Assembly (NCBI GenBank): GCA_026987085.1
Contig: JALSNH010000015.1
Coordinates: 1 to 21,082, forward strand
Direction: 5' to 3'
Source: Aquificota bacterium
GTDB lineage: Bacteria; Aquificota; Aquificia; Aquificales; QOAS01
Length of the DNA stretch: 21,082 nucleotides
The position numbers and the translations under genes are program-made. Positions 15,525-21,082 of this stretch are shown here, in pieces; positions within the stretch are counted from its first letter, which is position 1, and each line of letters starts with the position of its first letter. The notes under the pieces are model-generated. The model made no database searches, had not been told where the DNA came from, and was given only the letters and a program-made list of their open reading frames with translations.

Positions 15525-15752
15525 GAAGCGAAATAAACAGCCAAAACCAAGTGTGGATCTACTAAAGTATCTTCCGGGTCCCCAACCGTTAAACCACCTT
15601 ACAGCAGAGTTAACGCGAAGGAGATAACTGGTAGTAAGCGGGGCAAAGACCTCGCAGGGGCGCGGACGGAGAAAGGGTTTTTACCATTAACTGAAACTTC
15701 TTTTAGGTTTTTACCTTTTCTCCGTTCCTAAGCTTTGTAGGACCCTTTTTGG
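15525..15752 (+). ncRNA. Candidate structured RNA of unknown class
   Basis: This fills most of the 316-base gap between tRNA-Ala and def. It is GC-rich against AT-rich surroundings and has many paired arms: CGTTAA 15587-15592 with TTAACG 15610-15615; GCGGGG 15638-15643 with CCTCGC 15650-15655 around a 6-base loop; and GGACGGAGAAAGG 15664-15676 with CCTTTTCTCCGTTCC 15714-15728, a stem of about 13 pairs. The second hairpin needs a G-U pair that becomes A-C on the other strand, favouring plus. A small hairpin TCCTA/TAGGA (15726-15742) followed by TTTTT (15746-15750) could end the RNA. It may be read through from tRNA-Ala. No tmRNA, SRP, RNase P or riboswitch signature matched. Confidence 0.45.
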
Positions 15753-15783
15753 AATAAGGATAAAAAAAGAACTTTGTTAGGTT

Positions 15784-16314
15784 TTAGGATTGATTTTTTA
15801 TCCTTTCCAGTTTCTTTAAAACTTTTTTATACTTGTCAAGGGTAAGACGCCTTTTAAGACCCTTCAAGCGGTCTAGAAAAACCTTTCCCTGAAGATGGTC
15901 CAATTCATGCTGAACTACCACAGCGGGAAAACCTTCAAATTCGAAAATCTCTTCCTGTCCTTTTGGAGTTAAAGCTTTTACTTTAACCCAATAAGCTCTT
16001 TCAACTTCCGCTGCAACTCCGGGAACCGATAAGCAAGCTTCTTTATAGGTCTGTTTACCCTCGGAAGCTATTATTTCCGGATTAATTAAGGTAAGTTTTA
16101 CAGGTTGGACACCCTCTTTAATGCTGGTATCTATTATCACTATAGATAGAGATTCACCTATTTGATTGCAGGCTAGACCAACTCCATTATCTTCATACAT
16201 GGTGTCCCACATATCGTTGACAATCTTAATAATATTATCGTCTATATTTTCTACCTTTTGGGTAGGTTTTTTTAGAACCTCATGGGGGTAAATTACTATT
16301 TCCCTTTTAGCCAT
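15784..16314 (-). CDS. def: Peptide deformylase
   Basis: Metalloenzyme that removes the formyl group from the N-terminal methionine of new proteins. The 176 residues have all three motifs: GVGLACNQ (44-51), EACLS (92-96) with metal ligand Cys94, and HELDH (136-140) with two His ligands and the catalytic Glu. Motif 1 has Cys where GxGLAAxQ is usual, and motif 2 has Ala in place of Gly of EGCLS; both are tolerated changes. There is no ribosome site; GATAAT at 16326-16331 lies 11 bases before the ATG, giving at most a very short leader. Divergent from tyrS across 49 bases. Confidence 0.96.
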   Translation of the reverse strand: MAKREIVIYPHEVLKKPTQKVENIDDNIIKIVNDMWDTMYEDNGVGLACNQIGESLSIVIIDTSIKEGVQPVKLTLINPEIIASEGKQTYKEACLSVPGVAAEVERAYWVKVKALTPKGQEEIFEFEGFPAVVVQHELDHLQGKVFLDRLKGLKRRLTLDKYKKVLKKLERIKNQS

Positions 16315-16325
16315 AACGGAGTTTT

Positions 16326-16331
16326 ATTATC
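16326..16331 (-). promoter_or_regulatory. -10-like box of def
   Basis: GATAAT on the minus strand lies 11 bases before the def ATG, predicting a leader of about 4-5 bases without a Shine-Dalgarno sequence. Confidence 0.45.
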
Positions 16332-16350
16332 CTTTGTAGGTTTTACAATT

Positions 16351-16356
16351 TATAAA
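16351..16356 (+). promoter_or_regulatory. -10-like box of tyrS, leaderless geometry
   Basis: TATAAA ends 7 bases before the tyrS ATG at 16364, which would make the ATG the first base of the transcript. Confidence 0.5.
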
Positions 16357-16363
16357 ATCTCCT

Positions 16364-17551
16364 ATGGCTACTTTGAATCCTAAAGAGCAGTTGAAAATTA
16401 TTAAAAGAGGAACTGTCGATATTATTTCTGAAGAAGAGCTGCTGGAAAAATTAAAAAGAAAAGGAACGTTAAAAATTAAGGTCGGTTTTGATCCTACCGC
16501 TCCCGACCTTCATTTAGGGCATGTAGTTCTTTTGAGAAAATTGAGACAGTTTCAAGACTTAGGACACGAAGTTTACATAATTATTGGAGATTTCACAGCA
16601 ACTATTGGAGACCCTACAGGTAGGAATGAAACTAGACCTCCCCTTTCAAAGGAGGAGGTTTTAGAGAATGCAAAAACATATGCAGAACAAGCCTTTAAAG
16701 TTCTTAATCCACAAAGGACTGTGTTGATATATAACTCTAAATGGTTGGAAAAACTGACCTCCCGCGATATAGTAGGTTTGACTTCTAAATATACGGTTGC
16801 CCGTATGTTGGAGCGGGAGGATTTTTCTAAACGTTTTAAGGAAGGTATTCCCATATATATACACGAGTTTTTATATCCACTTTTTCAAGCCTACGATAGT
16901 GTTGCCATTGAGGCAGATGTAGAATTGGGAGGAACAGACCAGTTATTTAACCTTCTTATAGGTAGAGATATACAAAGAGAATACGGACAGGAACCCCAAG
17001 TTGCTATAACAATGCCCCTTCTTGTTGGTCTGGACGGTGTGAGGAAGATGTCGAAATCTTACGGAAATTATGTAGGAATTACCGAAGCTCCCGAAACTAT
17101 GTTTGGAAAAATAATGTCCATACCTGATAATCTAATGTGGGATTGGTATAAACTTCTTACAGATTTCACTGATGAAGAAATAGAAAAATTAAAAGCTATC
17201 CATCCGAGAGATGCAAAATTAAAATTAGCTTATACCATAGTTCAGCAGTTTCATGGGACAGAGGCAGCAGAGAGAGCAAAAGAATATTTTCTAAAAACGT
17301 TCTCTCAAAAGGAGTTTCCCCACAATGCACCGGTAGTAAAACTTGCAAAAGGTTTAAAACTTAGGTTAGATGAATTGATTTTGAGATTGGGACTTGCCCT
17401 TTCCAAAAAGGAAGCTCAAAGGATTATCAAAGGTGGCGGATTAAAAATTAATGGTCAAAAACACACCAATCCTTTCGAAGAGATTGAGATAAACAGTGAA
17501 TTAAAGGTTCAAGTAGGTAAAAAGAAATTTATCCGTATTGTTCCGGAGTAG
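16364..17551 (+). CDS. tyrS: Tyrosyl-tRNA synthetase
   Basis: Class I enzyme that charges tRNA-Tyr. The 395 residues fit the TyrZ-type branch. HIGH appears as HLGH (50-53) within [19 protein letters not shown] is at 228-232, and [17 protein letters not shown] lies between. A C-terminal S4-type RNA-binding domain (about 335-395: [32 protein letters not shown]) binds the tRNA. The ATG is preceded by TATAAA and no ribosome site, so translation is probably leaderless. The last bases are followed by a 317-base gap before frdB. Confidence 0.96.
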   Translation: MATLNPKEQLKIIKRGTVDIISEEELLEKLKRKGTLKIKVGFDPTAPDLHLGHVVLLRKLRQFQDLGHEVYIIIGDFTATIGDPTGRNETRPPLSKEEVLENAKTYAEQAFKVLNPQRTVLIYNSKWLEKLTSRDIVGLTSKYTVARMLEREDFSKRFKEGIPIYIHEFLYPLFQAYDSVAIEADVELGGTDQLFNLLIGRDIQREYGQEPQVAITMPLLVGLDGVRKMSKSYGNYVGITEAPETMFGKIMSIPDNLMWDWYKLLTDFTDEEIEKLKAIHPRDAKLKLAYTIVQQFHGTEAAERAKEYFLKTFSQKEFPHNAPVVKLAKGLKLRLDELILRLGLALSKKEAQRIIKGGGLKINGQKHTNPFEEIEINSELKVQVGKKKFIRIVPE

Positions 17552-17744
17552 CCACCCCACATTAAAAATACAAAGTTTCGGACGGTTTTGCGAAATTTTT
17601 AACTTGCAATTTAGCTCAATTTTTTATTGGTTTTGGTATGTATCCGTTTTTTTATCTTTCCTATTGGTATTAAAAGTGTAAATAGATTTTCAATTAGCTA
17701 ATACTGACGGAAAAATATGACTTCCTTCTTCTTTTTTAAAAAAT
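17552..17744. other. AT-rich intergenic stretch after tyrS
   Basis: No gene was found. The only structure seen is a weak hairpin at 17574-17602: AAGTTTCG pairs with CGAAATTT, followed by TTT, possibly a poor terminator for tyrS. The rest is low-complexity AT-rich DNA. Confidence 0.4.
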
Positions 17745-17772
17745 TTGTAGGCTAAAACCACGTATTTATAAA
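17745..17772 (+). promoter_or_regulatory. Promoter of the fumarate reductase genes
   Basis: TTGTAG (17745-17750), a 16-base spacer and TATAAA (17767-17772) predict a start near 17779, immediately before the first leader hairpin and about 90 bases before the frdB ATG. Confidence 0.5.
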
Positions 17773-17782
17773 GGATAAAACC

Positions 17783-17860
17783 ACTACCCGAAGCCTTACA
17801 TCTTTGATGCGGGGTAGTTTACAAAGGGATTGAAGAAATTTTAAAATCCCTTGAAGGAGG
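17783..17860 (+). promoter_or_regulatory. Structured 5' leader of frdB: two tandem hairpins and ribosome site
   Basis: Hairpin 1: ACTACCC 17783-17789 pairs with GGGTAGT 17812-17818, with an inner CATC-TTT-GATG (17799-17809). Hairpin 2: AAGGGATT 17824-17831 pairs perfectly with AATCCCTT 17845-17852, ending 1 base before the AAGGAGG ribosome site (17854-17860). The 3' part of hairpin 1 recurs after sdhE at 19975-19993. The fold could control access to the ribosome site, or mark a protein binding site. Confidence 0.45.
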
Positions 17861-17868
17861 TTTTTTAA

Positions 17869-18987
17869 ATGACCGTAGAAAAGGCAGTTTTAAAAGTCTA
17901 CCGATACAATCCCGAAAAAGATGAAAAACCCTACTACAGGGAATATGAGGTTCCTGTGGACCAAGCCCAAACTTTACTCGATGCCCTCTTTTACATTCAA
18001 GAAAATCTCGACCCTTCGCTCTCTTTTAGGTTCTTTTGCAGGGCGGCGGTTTGCGGCTCCTGCGCTATGAAGGTTAACGGCATTTCCCGGTTGGCTTGCA
18101 AAACTCCCTTTAAACCATTGGTGGAAAGGTCTAAAGGAAAACCGATAACGGTGGAGCCTTTAAACTTCTTGGCACCTATAAAGGACCTTGTTGTTGACCA
18201 CGATAAACCCTTTGAAAGTTTAAAAAATTTGGAAACTTGGCTAGAACCTAAAAAACCTGTGCCGGAAAAGGAATATAGGGTTTCTCCCGAAGAGGTAAAA
18301 AGCTACGAAAGGCCCACAAACTGCATTTTATGTTTTGCTTGCTACGGTAGTTGCGAGGCGGTAATGGACGACCCCAAATATGCGGGACCTTACGCGTTCT
18401 CTCGGGTTTACCGTTACGTTCTCGATAGCCGAAACGATGAGGAACACAAGAAGGAGATGGTCAAAAGAGCTATGGAAGTTGGGGACATTTGGGGGTGTGT
18501 ACAGTGCCAAAAATGTATTTACGTATGCCCCAAAGGGGTAAGACCGGCGGAAGATATCCAAAATGTTAGAGGCATTGCCGCCGAATACGGCTTTAAAGAG
18601 TATCCCGGCGTTAAAAAGCTGCAACACTTTGTCGATTGGGTTTACGCCACCGGTCAAATAAACAGGTTGGCCCTTCCGGAGGAGGTTTACGGAGTAGACC
18701 CTACACCTTTAATTAACAAGTTCAAAGAGAGGGGAGCGGAAGTTTGGGAAGTTCCCAAACCTTTACCGGGTCTTATCGAATTTAGGGACCTCATATTGGA
18801 GGTAATGAAGGAGAAAAAACCGCACCTCGATATCGATTTCCACCATGTAAGGAAGATAGACAAAAAAGTTGAAGAGGTATTTAACGCCGACGTTTGCACA
18901 AAGATAACCCAACACTTTGAGGAGAAAAAAGAGGACTTCTTCACAAGGTTCTGGAAAAAGGTATCCCAATTTCTCGGAGCTTCCTAA
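17869..18987 (+). CDS. Fumarate reductase/succinate dehydrogenase iron-sulfur subunit (E-type)
   Basis: Electron-transfer subunit linking a flavoprotein FrdA/SdhA (not in the window) to the quinone or thiol partner. An N-terminal 2Fe-2S domain has Cys57, 62, 65 and 77 (FFCRAAVCGSCAMKVNG). A ferredoxin domain has Cys152, 155, 158 and 162, then Cys210, 213, 216 and 220 (CVQCQKCIYVCPKG). In classical SdhB the second position of the last set is not Cys and the cluster is 3Fe-4S; here four Cys at CxxCxxCxxxCP predict 4Fe-4S, as in thiol:fumarate reductase TfrB. At 372 residues it exceeds classical subunits (about 240) through a C-terminal extension from about 265. sdhE follows after 100 bases. In a reductive TCA organism it would reduce fumarate (inference). 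Strong AAGGAGG ribosome site. Confidence 0.92.
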   Translation: MTVEKAVLKVYRYNPEKDEKPYYREYEVPVDQAQTLLDALFYIQENLDPSLSFRFFCRAAVCGSCAMKVNGISRLACKTPFKPLVERSKGKPITVEPLNFLAPIKDLVVDHDKPFESLKNLETWLEPKKPVPEKEYRVSPEEVKSYERPTNCILCFACYGSCEAVMDDPKYAGPYAFSRVYRYVLDSRNDEEHKKEMVKRAMEVGDIWGCVQCQKCIYVCPKGVRPAEDIQNVRGIAAEYGFKEYPGVKKLQHFVDWVYATGQINRLALPEEVYGVDPTPLINKFKERGAEVWEVPKPLPGLIEFRDLILEVMKEKKPHLDIDFHHVRKIDKKVEEVFNADVCTKITQHFEEKKEDFFTRFWKKVSQFLGAS

Positions 18988-19087
18988 TCTTTTATCCCTT
19001 TTCGGTTAGAGGTTGCAAATGCAAACTTTTGGAGGTTAAAACTGAACTTAGGGATTGTTCCACTTTTGACATAAAGGAGGTTTTGTT

Positions 19088-19957
19088 ATGAAAAAAGTAG
19101 GTTTTTATCAAGGATGCTGCTTTCAAGGGCCCGATGCCCATATGTTCGATACCCTTAAAAAGGTCTTTGCCGACCTCGATGTTGATATAAAACTTATTGA
19201 AAAAACAACCTGCTGCGGTGGAAATACCATCGATGAAGCCAATAAATTCTTGGTTTATTCTATAAATGCTAGGAATATAGCTTTGGCCGAAGCCGAGGGG
19301 CTCGACCTGCTTGTTACCTGCAACACCTGCTATATGGTTCTGGCAAAGACCAAACACGCCCTCGATACCGACCCGCAACTTAGAGAGGAAATAAATAAAC
19401 TCCTCGCCGAGGAAGGTTTGGAGTATAAAGGAACCTCCAAATTGTGGCACATTTTACCCTTCCTCCTCGAGGAGGTAGGTTTGGAAAAACTCAAAGAGAG
19501 GGTAAAAAGACCCTTAAAGGGTTGGAAAATAGCAACCTACTACGGTTGCCATATTAAATACCCCAAAGAGGTGGCGGTTGTCGATAGCGAGGACCCCCAA
19601 GGGTTGGAGGAGCTTATAGAGGCCCTCGGTGGGGAACCTATTAAAGATTACGAAGGAGCAAACACCTGCTGCGGTTATCACGCCTTTTATACCAACAAAG
19701 AGGTGGCTTTAAAGAAAGTTGTAAGGGCACCCGAAGGGGCAAAAAAGGCGGGAGCGGAAATGCTCGTAACACCCTGCCCGCTCTGCTTTAAAGCCCAAGA
19801 TATTTACCAGGATATGGCGGAAAACAAACCGAACGTTCCTTCCGTTTACCTGCCAGAGCTACTAGCCTACGCCCTCGGCTACGATGCCAAAGAGAGCGGT
19901 CTCTCCTACCATATAATTCCAGTTGAGAAAATAAGCGTTAAAGCCGGAGCGATTTAA
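19088..19957 (+). CDS. CCG-domain subunit of E-type succinate dehydrogenase/fumarate reductase (SdhE/MfrE, HdrB-like)
   Basis: The 289 residues contain two cysteine-rich CCG domains: Cys10-11, 42-43 and 78/81, then Cys154, 194-195 and 230/233 (ANTCCGYHAF, TPCPLCF). In heterodisulfide reductase HdrB such domains hold the active-site iron-sulfur clusters. In non-classical succinate dehydrogenases and methylmenaquinol:fumarate reductases the SdhE/MfrE subunit replaces the membrane anchor. There is no membrane helix. It has a strong AAAGGAGG ribosome site 9 bases before the ATG and follows the iron-sulfur subunit. The 100-base gap between them holds a small palindrome TTGCAAATGCAA (19013-19024) and no gene. 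A hairpin follows the stop. Confidence 0.9.
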   Translation: MKKVGFYQGCCFQGPDAHMFDTLKKVFADLDVDIKLIEKTTCCGGNTIDEANKFLVYSINARNIALAEAEGLDLLVTCNTCYMVLAKTKHALDTDPQLREEINKLLAEEGLEYKGTSKLWHILPFLLEEVGLEKLKERVKRPLKGWKIATYYGCHIKYPKEVAVVDSEDPQGLEELIEALGGEPIKDYEGANTCCGYHAFYTNKEVALKKVVRAPEGAKKAGAEMLVTPCPLCFKAQDIYQDMAENKPNVPSVYLPELLAYALGYDAKESGLSYHIIPVEKISVKAGAI

Positions 19958-19971
19958 GTAGATGTTTTTTT

Positions 19972-20010
19972 CCGCATCGTAGATGCGGGTAGTTAACTTT
20001 TCTCTTTTTT
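19972..20010 (+). terminator. Hairpin after sdhE, possible terminator and repeat copy
   Basis: CCGCATC (19972-19978), loop GTA, GATGCGG (19982-19988) make a perfect 7-pair stem, followed by GTAGTTAAC and then T-rich bases up to 20010. The T run begins too late for a textbook terminator. GATGCGGGTAGTT closely repeats GATGCGGGGTAGTT of the frdB leader. Confidence 0.4.
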
Positions 20011-20062
20011 ATCTAAGCGAGAGCATTACTATTACTAAGTAGTAGCCTTAAACTCCTACCAT

Positions 20063-20731
20063 ATGAAGTTGGATTTAACCCTTTACCTAATTACGGACGA
20101 CGGGTATTTAGCCGACAGAGATTGGTTAAAGGCTATAGAGAACGCTATTAAAGGAGGCATTACGGTAGTTCAATACCGTTCCAAAAGTGGAACAAAAACC
20201 ACCCGCGAAATGTATGAAGAACTTCTCCAGCTTAGGGAGCTTACAAAAAAATATGGGATTCCTTTGATAGTTAACGATAGGGTTGATTTGGCTTTGGCGG
20301 TAGATGCGGACGGTGTTCATATAGGTCAGGACGACCTTCCGGCGGAAGTTGTTAGAAAGCTCCTTGGGGAGGAAAAAATTATCGGAATATCTACCCATTC
20401 GTTGGAGGAGGTGGAGAAGGCTAACGACCTGCCGGTGGATTATATCGCCTTCGGTTCCATTTATAGGACGCCTACAAAAGAGAAACCTATAGTGGTAGGT
20501 GTGGAAAAACTTAAAGAGGCTAAGAAGGTGGCAAAAAAACCTTTGGTGGCAATAGGTGGAATTATGCCTTACAATGTGGATGAGGTTATAAAGGCCGGTG
20601 CCGATGGAGTTGCGGTTATATCGGCCATTTTGGGATTTCAAGATACCTTTAAGGCCGCCGAAAGTATGAAAAGGGCAATAGAAAAAATTAAAAGGGAGTT
20701 AAGGTTGTTAGGACTACTCTCACCACAGTAG
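20063..20731 (+). CDS. thiE: Thiamine-phosphate synthase
   Basis: Joins the hydroxymethylpyrimidine diphosphate and thiazole phosphate moieties into thiamine phosphate. The 222 residues form a TIM barrel with the family motifs YLITDDGYL (8-16), VVQYRSK, VNDRVDLALAVDADGVHIGQDDLP, IGISTHS, YIAFGSIYRTPTKEK, VAIGGI and GADGVAVISAI. The conserved Lys in TPTK and the Asp and Arg for pyrophosphate are present, so it is probably ThiE rather than the regulatory paralogue TenI. No TPP riboswitch is visible upstream; the gap from 19958 holds the hairpin above and a TACTA-AG-TAGTA palindrome (20033-20044). No ribosome site is evident. Its 3' end overlaps the convergent permease gene by 12 bases. Confidence 0.93.
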   Translation: MKLDLTLYLITDDGYLADRDWLKAIENAIKGGITVVQYRSKSGTKTTREMYEELLQLRELTKKYGIPLIVNDRVDLALAVDADGVHIGQDDLPAEVVRKLLGEEKIIGISTHSLEEVEKANDLPVDYIAFGSIYRTPTKEKPIVVGVEKLKEAKKVAKKPLVAIGGIMPYNVDEVIKAGADGVAVISAILGFQDTFKAAESMKRAIEKIKRELRLLGLLSPQ

Positions 20732-21082
20732 GTAAACAAATATTGCTATTATCAAAGAGCCTAAAAGGTTCAATATAAATCCTATTTTTGCCATTTCGCT
20801 TATTTTGTAATTTGCAAAACCGAAGACTATAGCGTTGGGAGGGGTTGCCATAGGGAGCATGAAGGCATAGCTACAGGCCAAAGTAGTTGCTATAACGGCC
20901 TTTTCTATACCTATTCCCAGCTGGGAAGCTAAACCAATTACAACGGGAACTAAAACATTTGCCGTCGCCGTATTGGAGCTAAATTCGGTTAGGAATATTG
21001 CAACCAGCACCAGTATTAAAAGAACCAAAAATTCCGAATGGGGAAGCACATTTCCGAGCTTTTGACCAAAATAGTGAACCAA
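20720..21082 (-). CDS. SLC13/DASS-family anion permease, C-terminal part (5' end outside window)
   Basis: The last 120 residues of a polytopic sodium/anion symporter; the gene runs off the right edge. FSSNTATANVLVPVVIGLA is the C-terminal SNT motif of the divalent anion:sodium symporter family, where it helps form the sodium and substrate sites, and LPMATPPNAIVFGFAN is the family signature. A last helix (ILNLLGSLIIAIFVYLLW) ends the protein. Family members carry dicarboxylates, citrate, sulfate or phosphate; succinate or fumarate transport would suit the neighbouring genes but is inference. The first visible Met is internal, not a start. Confidence 0.88.
   Translation of the reverse strand: MVHYFGQKLGNVLPHSEFLVLLILVLVAIFLTEFSSNTATANVLVPVVIGLASQLGIGIEKAVIATTLACSYAFMLPMATPPNAIVFGFANYKISEMAKIGFILNLLGSLIIAIFVYLLW

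Noticed and set aside
15571..15590. CCGGAAG on the minus strand, suggesting an SRP RNA tip
   Set aside because: The AGCAG that must follow the GGAAG loop in SRP helix 8 is absent, and the flanks do not close into the required helix.
18992..19450. A 152-codon open frame on the minus strand opposite sdhE
   Set aside because: It is antisense to a gene with clear double CCG motifs, has no recognisable domain and no start signal.
19958..20062. Possible TPP riboswitch before thiE
   Set aside because: The conserved CTGAGA and ACCTGATCTGGATAATGCC-type elements are missing; only a simple hairpin and a short palindrome are present.
1..21082. CRISPR arrays, insertion sequences, prophage or defence islands
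   Set aside because: No regularly spaced repeats, transposase, integrase, terminal inverted repeats or defence domains were found; nearly all genes are housekeeping.

Overview
The window looks like a chromosomal segment of a thermophilic, chemolithoautotrophic member of the Aquificota, most like the Desulfurobacteriaceae (inference). Grounds: the carbamoyl-phosphate synthase large subunit is a separate C-terminal half, as in Aquifex; the leucyl-tRNA synthetase piece ends where the Aquifex alpha subunit is expected to end; an iron-sulfur subunit and a CCG-domain subunit of a non-classical fumarate reductase/succinate dehydrogenase suit a reductive TCA cycle; and genes are short, tightly packed and on both strands. 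No insertion sequence, prophage, CRISPR array or rRNA was seen. It is a housekeeping region with unusual gene architecture.

Layout. 51-1591 (+): trpA and lgt, translationally coupled. 1596-2327 (-): a 243-residue middle piece of leucyl-tRNA synthetase with neither HIGH nor KMSKS. 2367-2699 (+): a SpoVG-like protein. 2696-6301 (-): EcfT/CbiQ-type membrane protein, a 6S RNA candidate, fau (5-formyl-THF cyclo-ligase), rny (RNase Y) and a small membrane protein, all one direction. 6366-7997 (+): C-terminal half of carB. 7994-8872 (-): glyQ. 8955-9030 (+): tRNA-Trp. 9060-10235 (-): ftsW-like SEDS protein. 10350-11599 (+): a coiled-coil tail-anchored protein and phoU. 11662-13047 (-): glmU. 13100-14617 (+): truB and a translin/TRAX-family protein, ended by a terminator. 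14688-15251 (-): PilZ protein. 15396-15467 (+): tRNA-Ala, then a 230-base structured stretch that may be an unrecognised RNA. 15784-16314 (-): def. 16364-17551 (+): tyrS. 17869-19957 (+): frdB/sdhB and sdhE/mfrE behind a structured leader. 20063-20731 (+): thiE. 20720-21082 (-): 3' part of a SLC13/DASS permease.

Many genes are translation components (leuS piece, glyQ, tyrS, def, truB, two tRNAs) or envelope genes (lgt, ftsW, glmU). The fumarate reductase subunits would serve the fumarate/succinate step of central carbon metabolism, and the partial permease may move dicarboxylates (inference).

The observations most worth a second look are the three-way split LeuRS, a bacterial translin/TRAX protein that keeps TRAX-like acidic residues, the unassigned RNA candidate at 15525-15750, a repeated hairpin element flanking the fumarate reductase genes, and a recurring arrangement in which a -10-like hexamer lies 7-9 bases before a start codon with no Shine-Dalgarno sequence, suggesting leaderless mRNAs.
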